From Anaerolineae bacterium (GTDB taxonomy: Bacteria; Chloroflexota; Anaerolineae; B4-G1; SLSP01): a DNA stretch of 5,189 bases. The position numbers were made by a program, and so were the translations under genes. The DNA is taken from contig JAFGSL010000374.1 in assembly GCA_016934645.1 (NCBI GenBank), forward strand, positions 1-5,189, given 5' to 3'. How positions within the stretch are numbered: position 1 is the first letter of the stretch; every line of letters starts with the position of its first letter. Positions 1-5,189 of this stretch are shown here, one piece after another. The notes beneath the pieces are model-generated. The model made no database searches, was not told the origin of the DNA, and worked only from the letters and a program-made list of their open reading frames with translations.

Positions 1-1577
1 ATCGCCTCCTTCATCTTGCGGATAAGCAGCGAGCCTTTGTCGTAGGCCATATCGCGATGGACGATGATCGCCAGCGCATCGACCGGCTCCTTGTTCACCA
101 GCACGTCTACCTTCACCAGGTCATCGACGCGATAACTGTCGAAACTGTAGTCCATCGAAGCATACCCGCGCGTCGCCGACTTAATGCGGTCGTGCAAATC
201 GATGACCATCTCCGCCAGCGGCACCTCGAACGTGAGCAGCACCCGCTTCTGATCCAGCGTCTCGGTGAGCAGAAAGTTGCCGCGCTTGCGGCGGAAAATC
301 TCCATCAGCACGCCAAGGTACTCGTTAGGCGTAATCACCTGCACCTTCATCCACGGCTCGCGCACCTCATCGATAAGCGACGGATCGGGCAGGTCGGCGG
401 GACGGTGGATTTCGATCTCCTCCCCGCTCGTCAAGAGCACTTGGTAAGCCACACTCGGCGCGGTGACGACCAGGTCTTGCGCATACTCGCGTTCCAGCCG
501 CTCCTGCACAATGATCATATGGAACAGACCCAAAAACCCACAACGGAAGCCAAATTGCAGCGCCTGCGACGTCTCCGGCTCATACGTGAGCGAAGCATCA
601 TTAAGTTGCAGTTTTTCCAACGCATCGCGCAGATTATCATAATCGTCGGCTTCGGAAGGATACAGGCTAGCAAAAACCATCGGTTTGGCGGGCTGGTAAC
701 CTGCCAACGGTTCCACAGCCGCACGCCGATGCTCAGTGACCGTATCGCCGACGTGCGCCTCACGCACCGACTTGAAACCGGTGGCAATGTAACCGACTTC
801 ACCAGCAAAGAGCCGCTCCACTGGCGTCATACCCGGCTTGAAGACGCCCACCTCCACCGGTTCGGTCTTCGCATTGGTCGCCATCATCAGCAATGGCATC
901 GTCCCCGTCACCTGGCCTTCGTAGAGGCGCACGTAAGCGATCACGCCTTTGTACGAATCGTAGTGCGAATCGAACACCAACGCACGCAACGGGGCATCTA
1001 CGTCGGAGTCTTTGGGCGGCGGAACACGATCCACGACGGCCTGCAACACCGCCGCCACGTTCGTCCCATCCTTCGCAGAGACGGGAATCACGTCCGTCAG
1101 CGGCACACCGATCAACTCTGCCACCTCCTGCGTCACCCGTTCCACATCCGCCGTTGCCAGATCGATCTTGTTGATCACCGGTACGATTTCGAGATCGTTT
1201 TCCAACGCCAGGTACAGATTTGCCAACGTCTGCGCTTCGATGCCCTGTGTCGCGTCGACAACCAGCACCGCACCCTCACAGGCTGCCAGCGCCCGGCTCA
1301 CTTCGTACGCAAAGTCCACGTGGCCGGGTGTATCGATCAAGTTCAACTCGTATTCCTCGCCATCAGTTGCTGTCCAGTGCATCTGCACCGCCGACGCCTT
1401 GATCGTCACCCCCTTCTCCTGCTCCAGATCCATGCTGTCGAGCACCTGCGATTGCCCACCGGCAAACTTCCGCGACTCGACCGTTCCGGTCACTTCCAGT
1501 AGCCGGTCGGCCAACGTGGACTTACCGTGATCGATGTGCGCGATAATGCTAAAATTCCGAATATGCTGCGAATCCAT
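1..1577 (-). CDS. lepA: Elongation factor 4 (LepA), 3' end cut by window edge
   Basis: Translation-factor GTPase LepA/EF4, which binds the ribosome and is linked to back-translocation, subunit maturation or initiation. Reading from an ATG at 1577 gives 525 uninterrupted codons to position 1 and no stop. The family is usually about 600 residues, so roughly 75 C-terminal residues lie outside. Visible G-domain motifs are the P-loop AHIDHGKST (residues 13-21), the switch region LEQEKGVTIKA (51-61), DTPGH (82-86), NKID (136-139) and SAK (167-169). Later come GFRCGFLGLFHM, characteristic of LepA, and the EF-G-like domains, with KMKEA at the cut end aligning to the start of the LepA-specific C-terminal domain. 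The start is supported by AAGGAG four bases upstream and by the family-typical beginning IRNFSIIAHID. It lies 40 bp after tlyA and is probably cotranscribed with it. No broken motif was seen; the identification is near certain. Confidence 0.97.
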   Translation of the reverse strand, partial: MDSQHIRNFSIIAHIDHGKSTLADRLLEVTGTVESRKFAGGQSQVLDSMDLEQEKGVTIKASAVQMHWTATDGEEYELNLIDTPGHVDFAYEVSRALAACEGAVLVVDATQGIEAQTLANLYLALENDLEIVPVINKIDLATADVERVTQEVAELIGVPLTDVIPVSAKDGTNVAAVLQAVVDRVPPPKDSDVDAPLRALVFDSHYDSYKGVIAYVRLYEGQVTGTMPLLMMATNAKTEPVEVGVFKPGMTPVERLFAGEVGYIATGFKSVREAHVGDTVTEHRRAAVEPLAGYQPAKPMVFASLYPSEADDYDNLRDALEKLQLNDASLTYEPETSQALQFGFRCGFLGLFHMIIVQERLEREYAQDLVVTAPSVAYQVLLTSGEEIEIHRPADLPDPSLIDEVREPWMKVQVITPNEYLGVLMEIFRRKRGNFLLTETLDQKRVLLTFEVPLAEMVIDLHDRIKSATRGYASMDYSFDSYRVDDLVKVDVLVNKEPVDALAIIVHRDMAYDKGSLLIRKMKEA

Positions 1578-1587
1578 CCCTCTCCTT
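1578..1587 (-). promoter_or_regulatory. Ribosome-binding site of lepA
   Basis: On the minus strand AAGGAGAGGG directly precedes the ATG at 1577. AAGGAG (1582-1587) sits four bases from the start codon. This is the strongest Shine-Dalgarno match in the window. It suggests lepA is translated independently rather than by coupling to tlyA. Confidence 0.8.
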
Positions 1588-1591
1588 CAGC

Positions 1592-1623
1592 GTTAGAACG
1601 TTGAAACGTTGGAACGTTCAAAC
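1592..1623. repeat. Four tandem GTT-NN-AAC octamers between tlyA and lepA
   Basis: Four contiguous 8-bp units: GTTAGAAC, GTTGAAAC, GTTGGAAC and GTTCAAAC. Each keeps the palindromic arms GTT/AAC around two variable bases, and each junction forms AACGTT. The last unit overlaps the tlyA stop codon (1618-1620); the first lies 15 bp upstream of the lepA start. GAACGTT (1596-1602) and AACGTTC (1613-1619) can also pair as a 7-bp stem with a 10-base loop in the transcript. Function unknown. It is too short to be a mobile element by itself, but similar GTT/AAC strings may recur elsewhere in the genome. Confidence 0.8.
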
Positions 1624-2394
1624 GGTGCTCAAAGTTTGATTAATCCACGACCCAATATCTTCAGTGTCTGCGCCCAAGACCCACCATCCTAAAAATTCCA
1701 CGTTGCCGGCCGGGCCAAGTAGCGGGGAAACCATCAAACCACGCAGACCCAGGCCCAACGCCGCCATTTCCGCCGTTACCGTCTCCAAGACCTGCCGGTG
1801 AACTGCCGGATCGCGCACCACGCCGCCTTTGCCGACGTGCTCACGCCCGGCCTCGAACTGCGGCTTGATCAGCGAGATCACCATACCGCCCGGCTTGAGC
1901 CACTTCACCGCCGTCGCGTAGACGATGCGCAGCGAGATGAACGACACGTCCGACACGATCACATCCATCGGCTCCGGCAGCGCCGTCAGATAGCGCGCAT
2001 TGACCCGCTCCATCACCACCACCCGCGCATCCTGGCGCAGTTCCCAGGTCAGTTGCCCATAGCCCACGTCGATGGCGTAGACTTTCGCCGCGCCGTGTTG
2101 CAACAGGCAGTCCGTGAACCCACCCGTCGAAGCGCCGATGTCCGCCGCGACCAGCCCGGTAACGTTCACCGGAAACCGAGCCAACGCAGCCGCCAGCTTC
2201 TCACCGCCCCGGCTCACGAAGCGTGGTTTGGCCTTGAGCGTGATGGCAGCATCTTCCGCCACATCGGCGCCCGGTTTGTCGGCCAATTGCCCATCCACCA
2301 GCACCTCACCCGCACGGATAAAGCGCTGCGCCAGCGAACGGCTCTCTGCCAGGTTGCGCTCTACCAACAAGACATCTAAACGCTGTTTTTTCAC
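1618..2394 (-). CDS. tlyA: TlyA family rRNA (cytidine-2'-O)-methyltransferase
   Basis: SAM-dependent 2'-O-methyltransferase of the TlyA/hemolysin A family. Characterised members methylate C1920 in helix 69 of 23S rRNA and, in the longer type, C1409 of 16S rRNA, which makes ribosomes sensitive to capreomycin-type drugs. The 258 residues comprise an N-terminal S4 RNA-binding domain (about 1-55), the linker motif FVSRGGEKL (59-67), and an FtsJ-like Rossmann domain. The latter carries the SAM loop [11 protein letters not shown] (85-95), IDVGYGQL (108-115), SDVSF (148-152) and LIKPQFE (175-181). K66, D149, K177 and E233 correspond in order and near-identical spacing to the K-D-K-E catalytic tetrad of mycobacterial TlyA. 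The complete S4 domain and length resemble the dual-site type (inference). The start is GTG, 24 bp after the rluD-like gene, with only a weak AGG upstream. No haemolysin activity should be assumed from the old family name. Confidence 0.95.
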   Translation of the reverse strand: MKKQRLDVLLVERNLAESRSLAQRFIRAGEVLVDGQLADKPGADVAEDAAITLKAKPRFVSRGGEKLAAALARFPVNVTGLVAADIGASTGGFTDCLLQHGAAKVYAIDVGYGQLTWELRQDARVVVMERVNARYLTALPEPMDVIVSDVSFISLRIVYATAVKWLKPGGMVISLIKPQFEAGREHVGKGGVVRDPAVHRQVLETVTAEMAALGLGLRGLMVSPLLGPAGNVEFLGWWVLGADTEDIGSWINQTLSTV

Positions 2395-2401
2395 TTGTGA
2401 A
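2390..2401 (-). other. Small inverted repeat over the tlyA start codon
   Basis: TTCAC-AA-GTGAA is a perfect 5-bp inverted repeat with a two-base centre, and the right arm contains the GTG start of tlyA. The AA loop is too small for a relaxed RNA hairpin, so at most a shorter stem forms. It may be chance. It is recorded because this start also lacks a good Shine-Dalgarno sequence. Confidence 0.35.
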
Positions 2402-2418
2402 GGATACCTGAATTTGCC

Positions 2419-3363
2419 CTAATCGTCAAATGACAGAGACGCCAAAAAATCCACCAAATCATCCGGCAAGGGCGCAGAGAACGTCATCTTTTCTCCTGTC
2501 GTCGGGTGCCGCAACGTCAATGCGCGGGCGTGGAGAAACTGACGCGGCGCGGACAGTGGGCTGTGCGCCGGGCCATAGATGGCATCGCCCACCAGTGGAT
2601 AGCCGAGCCAGGCAAAGTGCACGCGAATCTGATGCGTGCGCCCGGTCAGCAACCGCACATCCAACAGCGTGTAGGGATGATTCCAGTCATCGTGATAGCG
2701 CCCGCGCACCTTCCAGCGCGTGCGCGCGGGTTTGCCGTCTGCAATGACGGCCATGCGCTGGCGGTGCACGCGATGCCGTCCGATCGGCGCCTCAATCACC
2801 CCCTCAGCCTGCGCGATGTTGCCGATCACCAGCGCGACGTAAGTCTTGCGTACCTCGCGTTCCCTGAACTGCCGTTGCAATGCCCGAATCGCCCGATCGT
2901 GCTTGGCGACGACCAGCACGCCGGATGTGTCCTTATCCAGCCGGTGCACAATGCCGGGCCGCAGCTCACCGCCGATACCCTGCAAATCATCGCAATGCGC
3001 CAGCAGCGCGTTGACCAGCGTGCCGGAAAGATTCCCCGCGCCCGGATGCACCACCATCCCCGTCGCTTTGTTGAGCACCAAAATGTCGGTGTCCTCGTAC
3101 AGAATATCCAGCGGCAATGCTTCAGGGAACAGCGTCACAGGCTGTGGTGGGGGAACGCGCACTACTACCGTATCGCCGCGCCGCACCTTATACGACGAAC
3201 GGGGCGCAGCATCATTCACCGTCACCTCCCCCGCGTCAATAAGACGTTGCGCCGCCGTGCGCGACAATTCCGGCAGCGCCTCAGCGATATAACTGTCGAT
3301 ACGCCTGCCGTCCCCTTCGACGAGCAGGGTGAACGTCGCGCCACGCTCCACATCGACTGTCAT
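2419..3363 (-). CDS. rluD: RluA-family 23S rRNA pseudouridine synthase (RluC/RluD type)
   Basis: Converts uridines to pseudouridine in 23S rRNA; RluD proper makes the helix 69 sites 1911, 1915 and 1917, RluC makes 955, 2504 and 2580. The 314-residue protein has an N-terminal S4 domain (about 19-70, including LSRTAAQRLIDAGEVTVN) and then the catalytic domain. Visible motifs are VLNKATGMVVHPGAGN (96-111), the active-site loop GIVHRLDKDTSG (137-148) with catalytic Asp143, RKTYVALV (172-179), and GRTHQIRVH (241-249) near the active site. Length and domain order match RluC/RluD and the B. subtilis YlyB group rather than the S4-less RluA. The symbol is therefore the likeliest choice, not proof of target sites. 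The ATG overlaps the hutI stop codon as ATGA, and no clear Shine-Dalgarno precedes it, so translation is probably coupled to hutI. The stop is TAG, 24 bp before tlyA. Confidence 0.93.
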   Translation of the reverse strand: MTVDVERGATFTLLVEGDGRRIDSYIAEALPELSRTAAQRLIDAGEVTVNDAAPRSSYKVRRGDTVVVRVPPPQPVTLFPEALPLDILYEDTDILVLNKATGMVVHPGAGNLSGTLVNALLAHCDDLQGIGGELRPGIVHRLDKDTSGVLVVAKHDRAIRALQRQFREREVRKTYVALVIGNIAQAEGVIEAPIGRHRVHRQRMAVIADGKPARTRWKVRGRYHDDWNHPYTLLDVRLLTGRTHQIRVHFAWLGYPLVGDAIYGPAHSPLSAPRQFLHARALTLRHPTTGEKMTFSAPLPDDLVDFLASLSFDD

Positions 3364-4652
3364 AAGGACATCACTTGCCCGCTCACGGCCACAACCTCGC
3401 CTCCCTTGATAACCATCGCCACAGGATTCGCGCCGAAGCGATAGCCCAGATGCCGGTAATCAGGGACGTCCAGGATGAGCAGGTCGCCCGCGTAGCCCGG
3501 AGTGAGGCTCCCCACCCTGTCGCCCAGACCGAGCGCGCAGGCTGCGTTCAGCGTCGCCGCGACAAGCGCCTGCGCGGGCGTCAGTCGCAGATAGCGGCAT
3601 GCCAGCGCGATGACAAAGGGCATCGACTCGTTCCAGGCCGTGCCCGGATTGCAATCGCTCGCCAGCGCTAGCGCCGCGCCCGCTTCCAGGAGTGCGCGGG
3701 CGGGTGTGTAGTCGTGATGCCCCAGGCCAAACGGTGTACATGGCAGCGACACCGCCACCGTATCCGACGCACCGAGCGCCGCGATGTCCTTCGGCGGCGT
3801 CGTGACCAGGTGATCCGCCGATGTCGCGCCCAATTCCACGGCCAGCTTCGTCCCGCCGAGCGACGCAAACTCATCGACGTGAATTTTTAGCGGGAAACCC
3901 AACGCCCGCGCCGCCTCAAGGATGCGCCGGCTCTGGCCCAGATCAAACGCACCGTCTTCGCAGAACACATCGCAGAAAGGCAAGCGCTCCAATCCCAGCG
4001 CGCGTGCCTTCGCGGCGACGGCAGGCAGCATCTCGTGAATGACCACATCCACGTAAGCGTCGGCGCCGCCTTTGTACTCGGCGGGGACGGCATGCGCCCC
4101 CAGAAATGTGGGGACGAGCGTGGCCGGGTGGCTACGGTCAAGCGAAACAATCGCCTCCAACTGCCGTAACTCCACGCCGGTTTCCAGGCCGTAGCCCGTC
4201 TTGACTTCTACGGTCGTCGCACCGTGGGCGAGCATTCGATCAAGACGCGGGCGCATCGTTGCGACCATCTCATCCACAGAGGCGTTGCGCGTGGCGCGCA
4301 CGGTGGACATAATGCCGCCGCCCGCCGCCATAATCTCCATATACGTCGCGCCGGCAATACGGCGCTCGAACTCCGCCGCACGGTCACCCATCCACACCAG
4401 ATGCGTGTGCGGATCGACAAAGCCGGGACAAACCACCTTGCCATGCGCGTCGATCTCGTGGGCAGCGCGGAATTGCGCCGCCATTTCACAGGTCGGCCCC
4501 ACCGCAACCACCCGGCCTTCGGCAATCGCCACCGCGCCGTCTTCGATGAGGCCCAACTCACCCAGACATGCCCCACGCTGCGAGCCGCCGGCCTGCGGCG
4601 GGACTACGCACAAGTGCGCCGCCGAGTGCACCAACAAATCTACAGCTCTCAT
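3360..4652 (-). CDS. hutI: Imidazolonepropionase (histidine degradation, HutI)
   Basis: Hydrolyses 4-imidazolone-5-propanoate to N-formimino-L-glutamate, the third step of histidine breakdown; a cytosolic metal-dependent amidohydrolase. The 430 residues are a normal family length. Motifs seen are GFVDPHTHLVWMGDR (77-91) with metal ligands His82 and His84, KTGYGLE (151-157), FLGAHAVP (183-190), CDVFCEDGAF (227-236), KIHVDEF (256-262) with His258 and Glu261, TSADHL (277-282), and SDCNPGTAWNESMP (332-345) with Asp333. The 75-residue gap between His258 and Asp333 equals that between the His249 and Asp324 ligands of B. subtilis HutI. The ATG at 4652 is preceded by an in-frame TAA 18 bases upstream, so no longer start exists. 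AAGGAA (4664-4669) or GGGGA (4657-4661) could serve as ribosome-binding site. The stop overlaps the next gene by ATGA. No hutH, hutU, hutG or hut regulator lies in the window. Confidence 0.97.
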   Translation of the reverse strand: MRAVDLLVHSAAHLCVVPPQAGGSQRGACLGELGLIEDGAVAIAEGRVVAVGPTCEMAAQFRAAHEIDAHGKVVCPGFVDPHTHLVWMGDRAAEFERRIAGATYMEIMAAGGGIMSTVRATRNASVDEMVATMRPRLDRMLAHGATTVEVKTGYGLETGVELRQLEAIVSLDRSHPATLVPTFLGAHAVPAEYKGGADAYVDVVIHEMLPAVAAKARALGLERLPFCDVFCEDGAFDLGQSRRILEAARALGFPLKIHVDEFASLGGTKLAVELGATSADHLVTTPPKDIAALGASDTVAVSLPCTPFGLGHHDYTPARALLEAGAALALASDCNPGTAWNESMPFVIALACRYLRLTPAQALVAATLNAACALGLGDRVGSLTPGYAGDLLILDVPDYRHLGYRFGANPVAMVIKGGEVVAVSGQVMSL

Positions 4653-4686
4653 CGCGTCCCCGCTTCCTTATACGCTGGAATGACAA

Positions 4687-4699
4687 CTTCAACGTGAAG
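4687..4699 (-). other. Short inverted repeat in the hutI leader
   Basis: CTTCA-ACG-TGAAG: two perfect 5-bp arms around three bases, between the predicted -10 box and the hutI start, just downstream of the likely transcription start. It could be a small operator half-site pair or leader hairpin, or chance. No known regulator motif is recognised. Confidence 0.3.
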
Positions 4700-4710
4700 A
4701 CATAGTCCTA

Positions 4711-4739
4711 ATTATACACGCAAAAGGCCAGGATATTTA
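4711..4739 (-). promoter_or_regulatory. Probable sigma-70-type promoter for hutI
   Basis: A perfect TATAAT lies at 4711-4716 on the minus strand, in the only AT-rich part of the spacer and about 60 bp before the hutI ATG. With a 17-bp spacer the -35 position is TAAATA (4734-4739), a weak match to TTGACA that falls inside the terminator hairpin. Transcription would start near 4704. The weak -35 may mean an activator is needed, or that another sigma factor is used. Confidence 0.6.
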
Positions 4740-4747
4740 TCCTGGCC
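4722..4747 (-). terminator. Rho-independent terminator after the Pro/Thr-linker gene
   Basis: A perfect 22-bp inverted repeat (4726-4747) with arms GGCCAGGATA and TATCCTGGCC folds as a 9-bp stem with a four-base loop. On the minus strand it is followed directly by TTTT (4722-4725). It lies 36 bp past the stop codon of the upstream gene. On the plus strand no T-run follows the stem, so it is directional. The T-tract is short, so termination may be incomplete. Confidence 0.8.
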
Positions 4748-4783
4748 CTATCCACCTTACACCCGTTTCAGGGATGTGAGACA

Positions 4784-5189
4784 TTACGGTGACGGGACAT
4801 AGACCGCCACAGAGATTTCCTCTGCACCGGAATAGACTGTCACGGTGCCGATCAAAGCTTCATAACGATCTTGATGAAACTCGAAGAACACACCGTCGAA
4901 CGTCGGGCCTCTCTTGATGTCCACATTCCACTGGTAAGTGTACTCGCACGTTCCGCCGTGGCCTCTGGCATAGATAACGGCGATCCAGCCCCCTTCCGGG
5001 CTGCGATAGGCCTTCAACGGCCAGGCTTCGGCCCAAAACGGACCGCCGGGACACGCGACGGTCGGCGTGGGCGTCGGGGTCAACGTTGCGGTTGGCGAAG
5101 GTGTAAGGGTCGGGATTGGCGTAACCAACGACAACTTATGCGGCGCATTAGGAAGACGCAGGTTCGTCCTTTGCACCCAGCCTGTCACA
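4784..5189 (-). CDS. Probable exported protein with Thr/Pro linker and unknown C-terminal domain, 5' end missing
   Basis: The frame is open to the right edge, so this is the C-terminal part of a longer protein. The GTG at 5188 is probably an internal valine. Counting from it, residues 1-12 (VTGWVQRTNLRL) resemble the closing strand of a bacterial SH3b domain, where GWV followed by a short strand is typical. A Thr/Pro-rich linker (about 23-44) follows, then a C-terminal region (46-134) with Cys46 and Cys81, which could form a disulfide in an exported protein. It is rich in alternating hydrophobic and aromatic residues (GWIAVIYARGHGG, YTYQWNV, GTVTVYSG, ISVAVYV), suggesting a beta-sandwich. I do not recognise this domain. 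No catalytic motif or membrane segment is visible in the part present. The stop is TAA at 4784, followed by a terminator, so the gene ends its own transcription unit. Confidence 0.75.
   Translation of the reverse strand, partial: VTGWVQRTNLRLPNAPHKLSLVTPIPTLTPSPTATLTPTPTPTVACPGGPFWAEAWPLKAYRSPEGGWIAVIYARGHGGTCEYTYQWNVDIKRGPTFDGVFFEFHQDRYEALIGTVTVYSGAEEISVAVYVPSP
5057..5122 (-). repeat. Thr/Pro-rich linker coding repeat
   Basis: Degenerate tandem Thr-Pro coding units (TPIPTLTPSPTATL, then TPTPTPTV) of about 22 residues. Such linkers separate folded domains of cell-surface proteins and are very common in Chloroflexota. The DNA repeat is imperfect at the nucleotide level, so it is probably maintained as protein sequence rather than as a microsatellite. 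Confidence 0.75.

Noticed and set aside
57..1502. A 481-codon open frame on the plus strand opposite lepA
   Set aside because: It lies wholly antisense to an intact LepA frame with all GTPase motifs. Its translation is dominated by His, Arg and Gln, as expected from reverse reading of a GC-rich gene, and no family motif is visible.
1596..1619. The GAACGTT/AACGTTC pairing as a terminator between tlyA and lepA
   Set aside because: The stem is weak and AT-rich, no T-run follows on the minus strand, and alternative pairings among the repeats compete. There is no good terminator in this gap, so cotranscription into lepA is more likely.
2506..3444. A 312-codon plus-strand open frame opposite the pseudouridine synthase
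   Set aside because: Antisense shadow of a gene with a complete catalytic domain. The composition is His/Arg/Gln-rich, and the frame runs across the synthase-hutI junction with no plausible domain.
4667..4672. TATAAG just before hutI as its -10 box
   Set aside because: No -35-like hexamer lies at 16-18 bp upstream, and the match overlaps the AAGGAA that may serve as ribosome-binding site. TATAAT at 4711-4716 is the better candidate.
4201..4697. Plus-strand open frames of about 160 codons opposite the 5' part of hutI
   Set aside because: Antisense to well-conserved HutI sequence, low-complexity composition, no recognisable motifs. Several overlapping frames here simply reflect the codon bias of hutI.
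5186..5188. GTG at the right edge as the true start of the last gene
   Set aside because: It begins in the middle of what looks like the closing strand of an SH3b domain, there is no signal peptide, and no upstream sequence is available. A start outside the window is more likely.

Overview
The window is a GC-rich (about 60% by eye) bacterial chromosome segment with every recognisable gene on the minus strand. It reads from right to left as: the C-terminal end of a Pro/Thr-linker protein, a rho-independent terminator, a promoter, then a tight run hutI - rluD-like - tlyA - lepA. lepA leaves the window at position 1 before its stop codon. The Thr-Pro linker next to a probable SH3b-type domain end, and the short GTT-NN-AAC tandem units between tlyA and lepA, remind me of Chloroflexota (Chloroflexus/Roseiflexus-like bacteria). 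That lineage call is an inference from style; no marker in the window proves it.

Right end (4784-5189): a gene fragment whose 5' end lies outside the window. It encodes a probable exported or surface protein: the tail of an SH3b-like domain, a Thr/Pro-rich linker, and an unrecognised C-terminal domain of about 90 residues with two cysteines. Spacer 4653-4783: a perfect 22-bp inverted repeat followed by four T's on the minus strand (terminator), then a consensus TATAAT that probably starts the hutI transcript.

Core (1-4652): hutI (imidazolonepropionase, histidine breakdown) overlaps the start of an RluC/RluD-type 23S pseudouridine synthase by ATGA. After 24 bp comes tlyA (S4 + FtsJ-type 2'-O-methyltransferase, GTG start), and after 40 bp comes lepA (elongation factor 4), which has the best ribosome-binding site of the set. 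The spacing fits one operon. The last three genes all act on the ribosome. If the family assignments hold at the substrate level, the pseudouridine synthase and TlyA would both modify helix 69 of 23S rRNA, in intersubunit bridge B2a. The histidine-catabolic gene at the head is the odd member, with no other hut gene visible.

I see no mobile element, CRISPR array, tRNA or rRNA. The genes are well-known families with intact catalytic motifs. The points worth a second look are the gene arrangement, the octamer repeats, the promoter embedded in the terminator, and the unrecognised C-terminal domain at the right edge. I do not see convincing evidence of a new multi-gene system.
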